DNA of 39,997 nucleotides. Origin: Candidatus Levybacteria bacterium RIFCSPLOWO2_01_FULL_38_21 (lineage in GTDB: Bacteria; Patescibacteriota; Microgenomatia; Levybacterales; UBA12049). The notes beneath the pieces were generated by a model. That model saw only the letters and a program-made list of their open reading frames with translations. It was not told where the DNA came from and ran no database searches. The DNA is taken from NCBI GenBank assembly GCA_001782475.1, contig MFOT01000026.1:1-39997 (forward strand), read 5' to 3'. Of the stretch, positions 30,734-37,405 are shown piece after piece (the stretch's first letter is position 1; each line of letters begins with the position of its first letter). The translations under genes were made by a program, and so were the position numbers.

Positions 30734-31042
30734 TCATTTGTATTTTGGGTGAGCTAATTCCCCAACTTTTTTTCCATTTATAGGAATTTTTAGAAAAAAC
30801 CCCAGGGCATTGGCAATTGAAATACTAACTCGAAGTCCCGTAAAAGAGCCTGGCCCGGTATTTACTTTTATTTTATTGAGGTCATAAATACTGAGTTTAT
30901 GTTTTGTTAAAAGTTTATCTATAAGCCTTAGAACAACTTGAGCCCTTTTCATCTTCTGATTTATTTTGTATTCTTGATTATTGACTCTTAGTCCTACTTT
31001 TATATTTGAACTGTCTGACGTATCAATGACTAATATATTCAT
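30734..31042 (-). CDS. tsaB: Short TsaB-like protein (t6A synthesis)
   Basis: A 102-residue protein matching the N-terminal half of TsaB: ILVIDTSDSSNIKVG at residues 3-17 and the signature NTGPGSFTGLRVSISIANALGFFL near 61-84. The usual protein is around 220 residues; the second ASKHA lobe is missing. TsaB scaffolds TsaD and TsaE in making the t6A37 modification of ANN-decoding tRNAs. The reading frame is clean and overlaps tsaC by four bases, so the short form looks natural rather than decayed. TsaD is not in the window. Confidence 0.85.
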   Translation of the reverse strand: MNILVIDTSDSSNIKVGLRVNNQEYKINQKMKRAQVVLRLIDKLLTKHKLSIYDLNKIKVNTGPGSFTGLRVSISIANALGFFLKIPINGKKVGELAHPKYK

Positions 31043-31623
31043 AAATCTAATTTAACCGCTCCCTGTCTTAAAATTTTCCAAGGCTTGACCGAACAGTCAA
31101 TAATCGTAGAGGGTTTTTTATAACTTCCTGTATTCCCCGATAAAAGAAGATCCACCTGCGAAATTAAATCAGGATTTAAATCCTCGAATCTAAAAGGTGT
31201 TTTTTTTCCCTGGAAATTTGCAGAAGGCCCCAAAAGAGGAACTCCAACCTCTTTTATTAAAAGCAGTGCAGTCTTATGATTTGGAACTCTTATTCCCAAA
31301 GTTGTCCCACCTCCCCTAACCAGAGAGCTTACTTTTTGTAGATTGGCTTTTAGTACAATTGTTAAAGGCCCGTGCCAGAATTTTTTAATAAGTTTGTTCT
31401 TAACATCTTTACTAATCGGCCATGCATATTTCTGTGCCATTTTAAGACTATCAGCCAAAACCAAGACTGCTTTGTTTTTTGATCTTTTTTTAATCTTGAA
31501 TAACTTTCTTACTGCTTTATTATTATCCATCCTGCAACTAATAACAAAGGTCGTGTCAGAGGGAAAAATAACAATACCACCCTGTTTTAATATTTTTATT
31601 GCTTGTTTTATGTTGTCTTTCAT
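31039..31623 (-). CDS. tsaC: Threonylcarbamoyl-AMP synthase (Sua5/YciO/YrdC)
   Basis: A 194-residue enzyme making threonylcarbamoyl-AMP from threonine, bicarbonate and ATP, the first step of t6A37. The YrdC fold shows GGIVIFPSDTTFVISC near residues 15-30, KKRSKNKAVLVL near 44-55, FWHGPLTIVLKA near 82-93, GIRVPNHKTALLLI, LLGPSANFQGKKTP and STIIDCS. The normal glycine in the P-T-x-Y-G loop is replaced here (PSDTTFVIS). It is flanked by tsaE and tsaB with ATGA overlaps, forming a compact modification operon. Confidence 0.93.
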   Translation of the reverse strand: MKDNIKQAIKILKQGGIVIFPSDTTFVISCRMDNNKAVRKLFKIKKRSKNKAVLVLADSLKMAQKYAWPISKDVKNKLIKKFWHGPLTIVLKANLQKVSSLVRGGGTTLGIRVPNHKTALLLIKEVGVPLLGPSANFQGKKTPFRFEDLNPDLISQVDLLLSGNTGSYKKPSTIIDCSVKPWKILRQGAVKLDL

Positions 31624-32156
31624 AATTTTTGATTGATTGTTATTTTTCTTCTATTCCTTCCCAAATCTTCGAATTTTATATCCCAACTTTTTTTTGGCAA
31701 CAGACTTTTCATTTTCTCTGCCCATTCAATCGCAACAACACTGTTTTGATCCTCCAAAATTTCTCTTAATCCCAGTCCTTCAATTTCTCGTTGATTTTCA
31801 ATTCGATAGAGATCGACATGATAAAAAGTGTTACACCTTGGAGGAGTCGAAGGTCTGATGCCTTCGCCACCTCCGAGGTGGCCGAATGGACTCCTCAGAG
31901 GTGAAACTTTATATTGACGGACAATAATAAAAGTTGGGGAAATAATTCTTTTTTTGATGCCAAATCCTCTCGCCAGCCCTTGCACAAAAGTTGTTTTTCC
32001 GCTGCCAAGATTTCCATAAAGAGCAACAACTCCGCTTCTTGACAAAGATACTCCTTGCACGAGGCTGGCAAGGATACTCCTTGCAAAATTCTCACCTAGG
32101 TTTTGAGTTTCTCCAGAATTATTTGTAATGAAAATGTTCTGTTTTGTTTTATTCAT
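31620..32156 (-). CDS. tsaE: tRNA t6A biosynthesis ATPase TsaE, with palindrome-encoded insertion
   Basis: A 178-residue P-loop ATPase that regenerates the TsaD-TsaB complex. Walker A is YGNLGSGKTTF near residues 46-56, followed by SPTFIIVRQYKV, HVDLYRIE and the Walker B-like VAIEWAEK. Between RQYKV and FYHVDLYRI, where the family normally has a short turn, are about 25 extra residues (SPLRSPFGHLGGGEG and more) encoded by a long palindrome. A second insertion near residues 26-38 comes from a 13-bp direct repeat. I choose ATG 32156 (MNKTKQNIF), overlapping the upstream stop by 8 bases. Confidence 0.9.
   Translation of the reverse strand: MNKTKQNIFITNNSGETQNLGENFARSILASLVQGVSLSRSGVVALYGNLGSGKTTFVQGLARGFGIKKRIISPTFIIVRQYKVSPLRSPFGHLGGGEGIRPSTPPRCNTFYHVDLYRIENQREIEGLGLREILEDQNSVVAIEWAEKMKSLLPKKSWDIKFEDLGRNRRKITINQKL
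31834..31903. repeat. 70-bp cruciform palindromic element inside tsaE
   Basis: Outer arms CACCT-nn-GAGGAGTC (31834-31848) and GACTCCTC-nn-AGGTG (31889-31903) enclose two smaller hairpins, GAAGG/CCTTC (31849-31865) and CCACCTC-C-GAGGTGG (31867-31881). The central part carries GGCCGAATGG, related to the elements at 29471 and 35124. It is read in frame without a stop. Confidence 0.85.
32047..32085. repeat. 13-bp direct repeat in tsaE
   Basis: GATACTCCTTGCA occurs at 32047-32059 and 32073-32085, 26 bp apart; the second lies in a small palindrome CAAGGA-TAC-TCCTTG. It lies in the N-terminal part of TsaE before the P-loop. Confidence 0.85.
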
Positions 32157-33003
32157 TACCGATCTTTTTATTCTTAAAATACCGAAAGAGAAGTATACCA
32201 CAAGCAAGAATAAAAATGCTTCCTACCCCGATAAGAATCTTGAAAATATTATTTTGATTGCTCTCTAGTATTTTTACTTCCTTATTTGAGTTAGTAGCGC
32301 CAGCAGATGGTGTTGCAGTTGCGCTTTTCGTACTCTGTCCGAGAACCGAAGTTGGAATATTTACCTTAGTGCTCGCTGTCGTGCTTAAAATTTTTCCCTG
32401 GGAAGGACTTGAAAGAGGAATTTTCTGCGTAGACGTTGGCGAAACTACTGTTTTTGCTGAAGACTTTGTAGAAGGTGGTTTAGATGTAGGAATAGAAGTT
32501 GGGCTGGGCAAAGGAGTTGGTGTTGGAGCAGAAGTAGACGTCGGAACAGACATTGGAGCTGACAAATTATTTGTACTGCCTTTTGTTGGATTATTGAAAA
32601 TGGCCCACTCTCCAACCCCGTCGATATCACGTCCGTAAGATTTATTCGAACCTGGTCCAGTTGTATAGGAGTAACTGTCTTCAAGTGATGTTCCATTAAG
32701 TAATTGAACTGTATCGGCGGTTGTTCTGTTTAGATTAAAAAAACCACTCTCAAAAATTTTATATTCAGAAGGATTAATCAATGTTCCGCTTGGTATCGTA
32801 AATTTCTGTGATCCTCCATTGTCATCAATAAACCAACTACCTATATCGATTGGGGTTGTCCCCTTGTTGTATAGCTCCACCCATTGACTTGAATCAGGAT
32901 CCACCAGGAATTCATTTATTACTACATCTCCAGCTAAAACTTTTTGAGGCAAAAAAATAAAAAGAAATAAAAAAAAATAAATAAAGATAACTGAAATTTT
33001 CAT
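32149..33003 (-). CDS. Lamin-tail domain surface protein, C-terminally anchored
   Basis: A 284-residue secreted protein. A signal peptide (about residues 1-24, ending near VLAGD) is followed by a lamin-tail domain at about 26-135: VVINEFLVDPDSSQWVELYN, IDIGSWFIDDNGG, FTIPSGTLINPSEY, and a last strand around YGRDIDGVGEW. Then comes a Pro/Ser/Thr-rich stalk of about 110 residues and one C-terminal helix (about 253-274) with basic residues after it. Bacterial lamin-tail domains are found on surface proteins and secreted nucleases; the stalk resembles a glycosylated spacer, a possible target of the PMT-like enzyme at 19249. The ATG follows the M23 stop directly. Confidence 0.88.
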   Translation of the reverse strand: MKISVIFIYFFLFLFIFLPQKVLAGDVVINEFLVDPDSSQWVELYNKGTTPIDIGSWFIDDNGGSQKFTIPSGTLINPSEYKIFESGFFNLNRTTADTVQLLNGTSLEDSYSYTTGPGSNKSYGRDIDGVGEWAIFNNPTKGSTNNLSAPMSVPTSTSAPTPTPLPSPTSIPTSKPPSTKSSAKTVVSPTSTQKIPLSSPSQGKILSTTASTKVNIPTSVLGQSTKSATATPSAGATNSNKEVKILESNQNNIFKILIGVGSIFILACGILLFRYFKNKKIGNE

Positions 33004-34230
33004 TTAAGGAAGCGCATGCAGATAAAATGTTTGTATTCCGTCGCTTTGGTCTACTCTTGCAAATAGAAGGCTTCCTCCTCCGCACGCAATACTCCCGCGG
33101 AATAATTCTCCGTCTTTTACCGCTCTAACTGCCAAAGAAGAGCTTGAATACATATCTACTCCGGTATGTGGTCCTCCGCCATACCATCCAATTCTTGCCC
33201 AATACGTCATTCCATAACCCTGCTCTATATAAATAGGATCTGAGATTGGCCAGCTCCATGATCCCCCAAAAGAAAAAGATCCATCTGGAGAGTTTTCAAA
33301 AGTAACACTTTTATTTGAAAGAAACTGGCTCGGATCTTGTAATCCTCCGTCTTTTCGAACTTCGAAATGAAGATGAGTACCAGAAGAGCACGAAGATCTG
33401 CCGCTAATGACATATGCTATCACATCACCTTCCTTGACTTGTCCTACACTTATTACATTTCCTCCGCCGGCACCAATTTGCTGAATCGCTCTCTGTTCTG
33501 CAAGTGCCGCCGCAAGCCTCTGCTGATAGATAGATTCGCTATTCTGGGTAATAGCAAGCAATGCCTGTTTATCTTTCTTTTCCTGATCAAGCTCTGTAGT
33601 ATAAGCCTCAAGCTTTGCCTTAAGAGCTTCAACCTGACGTTTCTTATCCTCAAAAATTGATTTTTGATTTGCGTAATCATTTTTTGCCTGAGTTGTGTCA
33701 TAAATAAGTCTCTTATCGTGTTCTTGGGCTATCTTTAGGTAGTTAAGTCTTGAGAAAAAATTGGAAACATTATTGGAAGATAGAAGTATATGAAATGGCT
33801 GAACGGCACCAACCTCATAGGTCGCAACAATTCTATTTATGAGAACTCCTGTTAGTTTTACCAAGGAATTTTGAAGAGTTGAAATTTTCTTATTAGCAGT
33901 ATCTATATCAAGAGTAATGTCTGTTATTCTCTGTTTGGTTGAATCTATTCTAAGTTGAGTCAATTTAATTTGGCTGTCCATTACTGCTATTTGGGACGAA
34001 AGAGTTTTTCCTTGCTTTTGCAAATCGGTGATTTTATTCTGTAAATCGTTGATTTGATTCTGTAAATCCCTTACAGCCTGCGAATTATCTTGTGAGGGTG
34101 TAGGGGTTGGGGTTGGGGTTGGTGTTGAGGTTTCGGTTTGGGAAGTTGCAATTTCTTTAAATTGAAAAATGAAAACCAAAAGCGAAAGTAAAAATACCAA
34201 CATTACAAGATTTTTTCTTCCAATTACCAT
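33004..34230 (-). CDS. Coiled-coil M23 (LytM) hydrolase with permuted catalytic domain
   Basis: A 408-residue EnvC/PcsB-like murein hydrolase or activator. A signal-anchor helix (about 8-26) and a Thr-Pro stretch are followed by about 190 residues of coiled coil (starting DLQNQINDLQNKITDLQKQ), then an M23 domain. Unusually, the block VKEGDVIAYVISG with GTHLHFEV (the H-x-H motif) comes first, near residue 290, and the block IEQGYGMT with HTGVDMYS (the H-x3-D motif) and a terminal TFYLHALP comes after, near 340-408. In ordinary M23 enzymes the order is the reverse. It is directly downstream of ftsE-ftsX, which in other bacteria activate such hydrolases at the septum. Confidence 0.88.
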   Translation of the reverse strand: MVIGRKNLVMLVFLLSLLVFIFQFKEIATSQTETSTPTPTPTPTPSQDNSQAVRDLQNQINDLQNKITDLQKQGKTLSSQIAVMDSQIKLTQLRIDSTKQRITDITLDIDTANKKISTLQNSLVKLTGVLINRIVATYEVGAVQPFHILLSSNNVSNFFSRLNYLKIAQEHDKRLIYDTTQAKNDYANQKSIFEDKKRQVEALKAKLEAYTTELDQEKKDKQALLAITQNSESIYQQRLAAALAEQRAIQQIGAGGGNVISVGQVKEGDVIAYVISGRSSCSSGTHLHFEVRKDGGLQDPSQFLSNKSVTFENSPDGSFSFGGSWSWPISDPIYIEQGYGMTYWARIGWYGGGPHTGVDMYSSSSLAVRAVKDGELFRGSIACGGGSLLFARVDQSDGIQTFYLHALP

Positions 34231-34238
34231 AAGTCATA

Positions 34239-35105
34239 TTACCTAAGATATCTAAGAACTGCCAAAAAGCTTGAAAGAAAACCTAATATTATGGCAAGAA
34301 TCAGCTCTGCCAATAATACCCTAAGAAGAAAGACGGGAGAAATAGGCAGGATTGGGATTCCTTTTAGAAAAGACGATAAAAACGGCGTTGAATACCAAAG
34401 CGCAAAAGAGGCTATCATCCATCCAATTACAGCTCCTAAAGCCGCATAGAACATTCCTTCAAAAAGAAACGGCCATCTTATATACCAATTAGATGCTCCG
34501 ATAAGACGCATTATTTCTATATCTTCTTTCCTTTGAGAGATTTTTATTCCTATAATTGTCACCATTATAAAAATTGAAACCAAAGAAAGAACAGCTATCA
34601 AGCCGATTCCGATTTTTCGAACAGCACTTGTCCAAGAAACAAGAGTAGCTACAATATCTTTTTGGAAAATAACCTCTTGAACAACCAACGATTCTTTAAG
34701 CATCTCAGATATTCCGGAGAGATCATTTATTCTATAAGCAGAAATCTCAAGCGAGGCAGGTAAAATATCTGCTGTTACCAAATCCAAAAGAAGGGGGTCG
34801 TCTTTATTTTGCTGCCTATAAATTTTAAGCGCCTCTTGTTTTGAAACAAATTTCAAAGAGGCAACCTTTCCGGTATTTTTAACCTGTTTTTCAAGTGCAT
34901 TTATATCACTTTGCTTTGCTTCATTTTTGAAAAAAGCTGTAACCTGGGGTTTTGATTCAAAAAAATTGATGACCCGCGATGACCCTGAAAGAAGAAAAGT
35001 GAAAAAAGATATGGTCAAAAAAGTAAGCATCATTATAAGTACCGCGGCCATTGCCTGATATGGAGAGCGCCTGATATTTCGAAGACTTGATTTTATAAAT
35101 TTCAT
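34239..35105 (-). CDS. ftsX: Cell-division protein FtsX
   Basis: A 288-residue permease-like protein with the FtsX layout: an amphipathic N-terminus (FIKSSLRNIRRSPYQAMAAVL), helix 1 at about 20-43, an extracytoplasmic domain of about 120 residues (SDINALEKQVKNTGKVASLKFVSKQEAL), and three more helices from about 170 with IIGIKISQRKEDIEIMRLIGAS. With FtsE it transmits ATP hydrolysis to murein hydrolases; the M23 coiled-coil protein encoded next is the obvious partner. Confidence 0.95.
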   Translation of the reverse strand: MKFIKSSLRNIRRSPYQAMAAVLIMMLTFLTISFFTFLLSGSSRVINFFESKPQVTAFFKNEAKQSDINALEKQVKNTGKVASLKFVSKQEALKIYRQQNKDDPLLLDLVTADILPASLEISAYRINDLSGISEMLKESLVVQEVIFQKDIVATLVSWTSAVRKIGIGLIAVLSLVSIFIMVTIIGIKISQRKEDIEIMRLIGASNWYIRWPFLFEGMFYAALGAVIGWMIASFALWYSTPFLSSFLKGIPILPISPVFLLRVLLAELILAIILGFLSSFLAVLRYLR

Positions 35106-35123
35106 ACTTCAATTCTATTCAGC

Positions 35124-35178
35124 ATGACCCTGAGCTTGGGCTTCGACTGAGCTCAGCCGAATGTCCCGAATGGGTCAT
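35124..35178. repeat. Palindromic element between ftsE and ftsX
   Basis: ATGACCC (35124-35130) and GGGTCAT (35172-35178) are inverted ends enclosing GAGCTTG, GAGCTCAGCCGAATG and CCGAATG segments, related to the element at 29505. Its right end supplies the TGA stop codon of ftsE (35175-35177). Confidence 0.75.
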
Positions 35179-35852
35179 TTATTATCCTTCTTTTTATCAT
35201 CTCTTACTAATTTGCCTTTTTCAAGACCAATTACTCTTTTTGAAAGGTTTTTCACAATATCGACATTGTGAGTAGCCATTATTACGGTGGTACCTTCCTC
35301 GTTTATGTCTGACAAGAGCTTTACAATCTCCCAGGAAGTCGCAGAATCCAAATTTCCTGTCGGCTCATCGGCCAAAAGTATTTCAGGAGAAAGAGCAAGG
35401 GCTCTTGCAATAGCAGTCCTTTGAAGCTCGCCGCCTGAGAGCTGAATAGGAAATTTATCTTTATGTTCTATTATCCCAACCTGGGTTAAGACTTCTTCAA
35501 CTTTTTGTCTTGCTTCTTCCATCTTTACTCCCGTAACTTCCAAAGGCATTACTACATTTTCAAAAACAGTTCTATCAAATAAAAGTTTTAAATCCTGGAA
35601 GACCACACCTATTTTTTTTCTTAGGTGGGAAACCTGATGTTTTGGAAGCCTAGTTAAATCCCAATCATTAACTATGACTGTTCCCTCACTCGGAAGAATT
35701 TCTCTTATTAAGAGTCTAAAGATTGTTGTTTTTCCACTACCTGTTGGGCCAACCAAAAAAACGAATTCCTTCTTATCAACCGACAAGTTTATATCGATAA
35801 GTCCAAAATCTCCGGTACCGAATTTTTTAGAAACTTTATCTAATTTGATCAT
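35175..35852 (-). CDS. ftsE: Cell-division ATP-binding protein FtsE
   Basis: A 225-residue ABC ATPase: Walker A GPTGSGKTT near residues 35-43, Q-loop VFQDLKLL near 84-91, signature LSGGELQRTAIARAL near 138-152, Walker B with LLADEPTGNLDS near 159-170, and switch histidine in MATHN. The LLFDRTVFENV sequence is typical of FtsE. I choose ATG 35852 (MIKLDKVSK), where the family begins; the frame from 35912 would add residues that belong to the preceding gene in another frame. The stop comes from the palindromic element. Confidence 0.96.
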   Translation of the reverse strand: MIKLDKVSKKFGTGDFGLIDINLSVDKKEFVFLVGPTGSGKTTIFRLLIREILPSEGTVIVNDWDLTRLPKHQVSHLRKKIGVVFQDLKLLFDRTVFENVVMPLEVTGVKMEEARQKVEEVLTQVGIIEHKDKFPIQLSGGELQRTAIARALALSPEILLADEPTGNLDSATSWEIVKLLSDINEEGTTVIMATHNVDIVKNLSKRVIGLEKGKLVRDDKKKDNK

Positions 35853-35875
35853 AAATCCGAAGATATATTGGCAGA

Positions 35876-36340
35876 TTATAGAACTTCTAGTCTGCCAACA
35901 TCCATGAGCCAACCTGCGCGTTGTGCTTTATGAGTTTCTCCCCAAACCTTAACTTTTTTGCCTATGTATTGAGATAAGTCCACAATAGAGGACGTAAGAT
36001 ACACATTTTGACTCTCGCCTCCAGGCCTTTGAAGATGGAACTGCCCCTCTCCGTCAATTCCTCCTATTTTTAAAACTCCTTCTGCTGTGTCCCTGAAGGT
36101 TTTAGTGTCGCTTGATCCCACAGTTGTTCCCTTTGAGACACTTGAGGAAGTTTTACCTCCCTTTAGATTAACCTCCGAAATACTTCCCTTTTTAGACAAA
36201 AGATAACCGCTCCCAACACCCAAAATAGCAATTAATAATAAAGCGACTAATAATTTCGCAGTTAAAAAAGAACCTTCTTTATTGTCGAAGGTGTTCATTA
36301 AAGGCTGTTTTTCCGATTCTGATTTTTGTTCTTCTTCCAC
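35876..36340 (-). CDS. Membrane-anchored protein with possible OB-like domain, unknown
   Basis: A protein of 154 residues from GTG 36340 (VEEEQKSES). I prefer this start because two ribosome-like sites (GGAGG and GAGG) lie 13 and 8 bases upstream, while the frame from ATG 36394 crosses them. An acidic cytoplasmic N-terminus is followed by one helix (about residues 26-48), a Ser/Thr-rich linker and an external domain of about 80 residues with alternating strands (GEGQFHLQRPGG, YIGKKVKVWGETHKAQRAGWLMDVGRLEV), reminiscent of an OB fold. Function unknown. Between prfB and ftsE. Confidence 0.72.
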   Translation of the reverse strand: MEEEQKSESEKQPLMNTFDNKEGSFLTAKLLVALLLIAILGVGSGYLLSKKGSISEVNLKGGKTSSSVSKGTTVGSSDTKTFRDTAEGVLKIGGIDGEGQFHLQRPGGESQNVYLTSSIVDLSQYIGKKVKVWGETHKAQRAGWLMDVGRLEVL

Positions 36341-36397
36341 TAAACTAACCTCACCTCCTATCCATAGTAAAGCACATTTCCTTCGTTTTGGCAAATC

Positions 36398-37402
36398 TTA
36401 AAACTTTCTTAACTCCTCTTCTATAAATCCGTCTATTTCGCCGTTTAAGACCGCATCCGTATTCGAGGTTTCAAAACCGGTCCTTAAATCTTTCACCATA
36501 TGGTAAGGATGTAAAACATAAGACCGGATCTGATTTCCCCAGCCGGGAGTTTTATATCCGCCTTTTAATTTTTGCTCTTCCTTTTTTCTTTCTTCTTCTT
36601 TTAAAAGCCAAAGCTTTGCTTTTAAGAGTTTTAGCGCATATTCTCTGTTCTGCGCCTGATATCTTTGACTTTGCGCAGTTACCACAATTCCCGAAGGCTT
36701 ATGCCTTAACCTCACTGCTGTTGAAACTTTCTGAACATTTTGCCCGCCTTTACTGCTTGCCCTATAAAATTCCCAGTTAAGATCTTCTTCTTTTATATCA
36801 AGTTTTTCCTCTTCTCCTAAATCCGGCATAACCTCAACTAAGGCAAAGGAAGTGTGTCTTAACTTATCTGCGTTAAAAGGAGAAAGTCTAACTAATCTAT
36901 GAACTCCTGCCTCGCCTTTTAAATATCCGTATGCATATTTGCCATTTACAGAAAGCGTCGTGCTTTTAATTCCTACCTCTTCGCCTAAAGTCTCGTCAAG
37001 TTTTTCAAAACTCCAGTTTTTTCGCTCAAAATATCTTGTATACATTCTAAATAAAATTTGAGCCCAGTCCATTGCTTCAACGCCGCCTTGGCCTGCATGA
37101 ATAGAGACAATCGCAGGACGCAAGTCATATAGATCGGACAAATATATTAGAACTTCAAGCTCCTCAATAAGTTTTTTTGCTTGCCTAAGATTATTATTTG
37201 AAATAAGTTCCTTAAGTTTTTCCACATCACTTATTTCTTTTTGAAGACCCGCTAACTCTTTCATTTTTAATGCAGCCGATTTTTGATCTTGCCAAAAAGA
37301 AGGATCAGAACTTTGAGCCTCGATTAATCGCACTCCTTTTCTTTTTTCTTCTATATTGAGACTACCTAGGAGTTTTTTTGCTCTCTGCCTTAACTCATCC
37401 AT
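36398..37402 (-). CDS. prfB: Peptide chain release factor 2
   Basis: A 334-residue class I release factor. The codon-recognition motif is RLSPFNA, the SPF form of RF2 that reads UGA and UAA, near residues 172-178, and the catalytic GGQ is in ASSKGGQNVQKVST near 218-231. The N-terminal helical domain is slightly short compared with E. coli (365). There is no programmed frameshift: codons at the equivalent of the E. coli site read through as SLNIEEK. Its presence agrees with TGA being used as a stop throughout the window. It is four bases downstream of the NRAMP gene. Confidence 0.97.
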   Translation of the reverse strand: MDELRQRAKKLLGSLNIEEKRKGVRLIEAQSSDPSFWQDQKSAALKMKELAGLQKEISDVEKLKELISNNNLRQAKKLIEELEVLIYLSDLYDLRPAIVSIHAGQGGVEAMDWAQILFRMYTRYFERKNWSFEKLDETLGEEVGIKSTTLSVNGKYAYGYLKGEAGVHRLVRLSPFNADKLRHTSFALVEVMPDLGEEEKLDIKEEDLNWEFYRASSKGGQNVQKVSTAVRLRHKPSGIVVTAQSQRYQAQNREYALKLLKAKLWLLKEEERKKEEQKLKGGYKTPGWGNQIRSYVLHPYHMVKDLRTGFETSNTDAVLNGEIDGFIEEELRKF

Positions 37403-37405
37403 AAT

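Noticed and set aside
36398-37402. Programmed +1 frameshift in prfB as in E. coli
   Set aside because: The frame is open throughout and the codons at the equivalent position contain no UGA.
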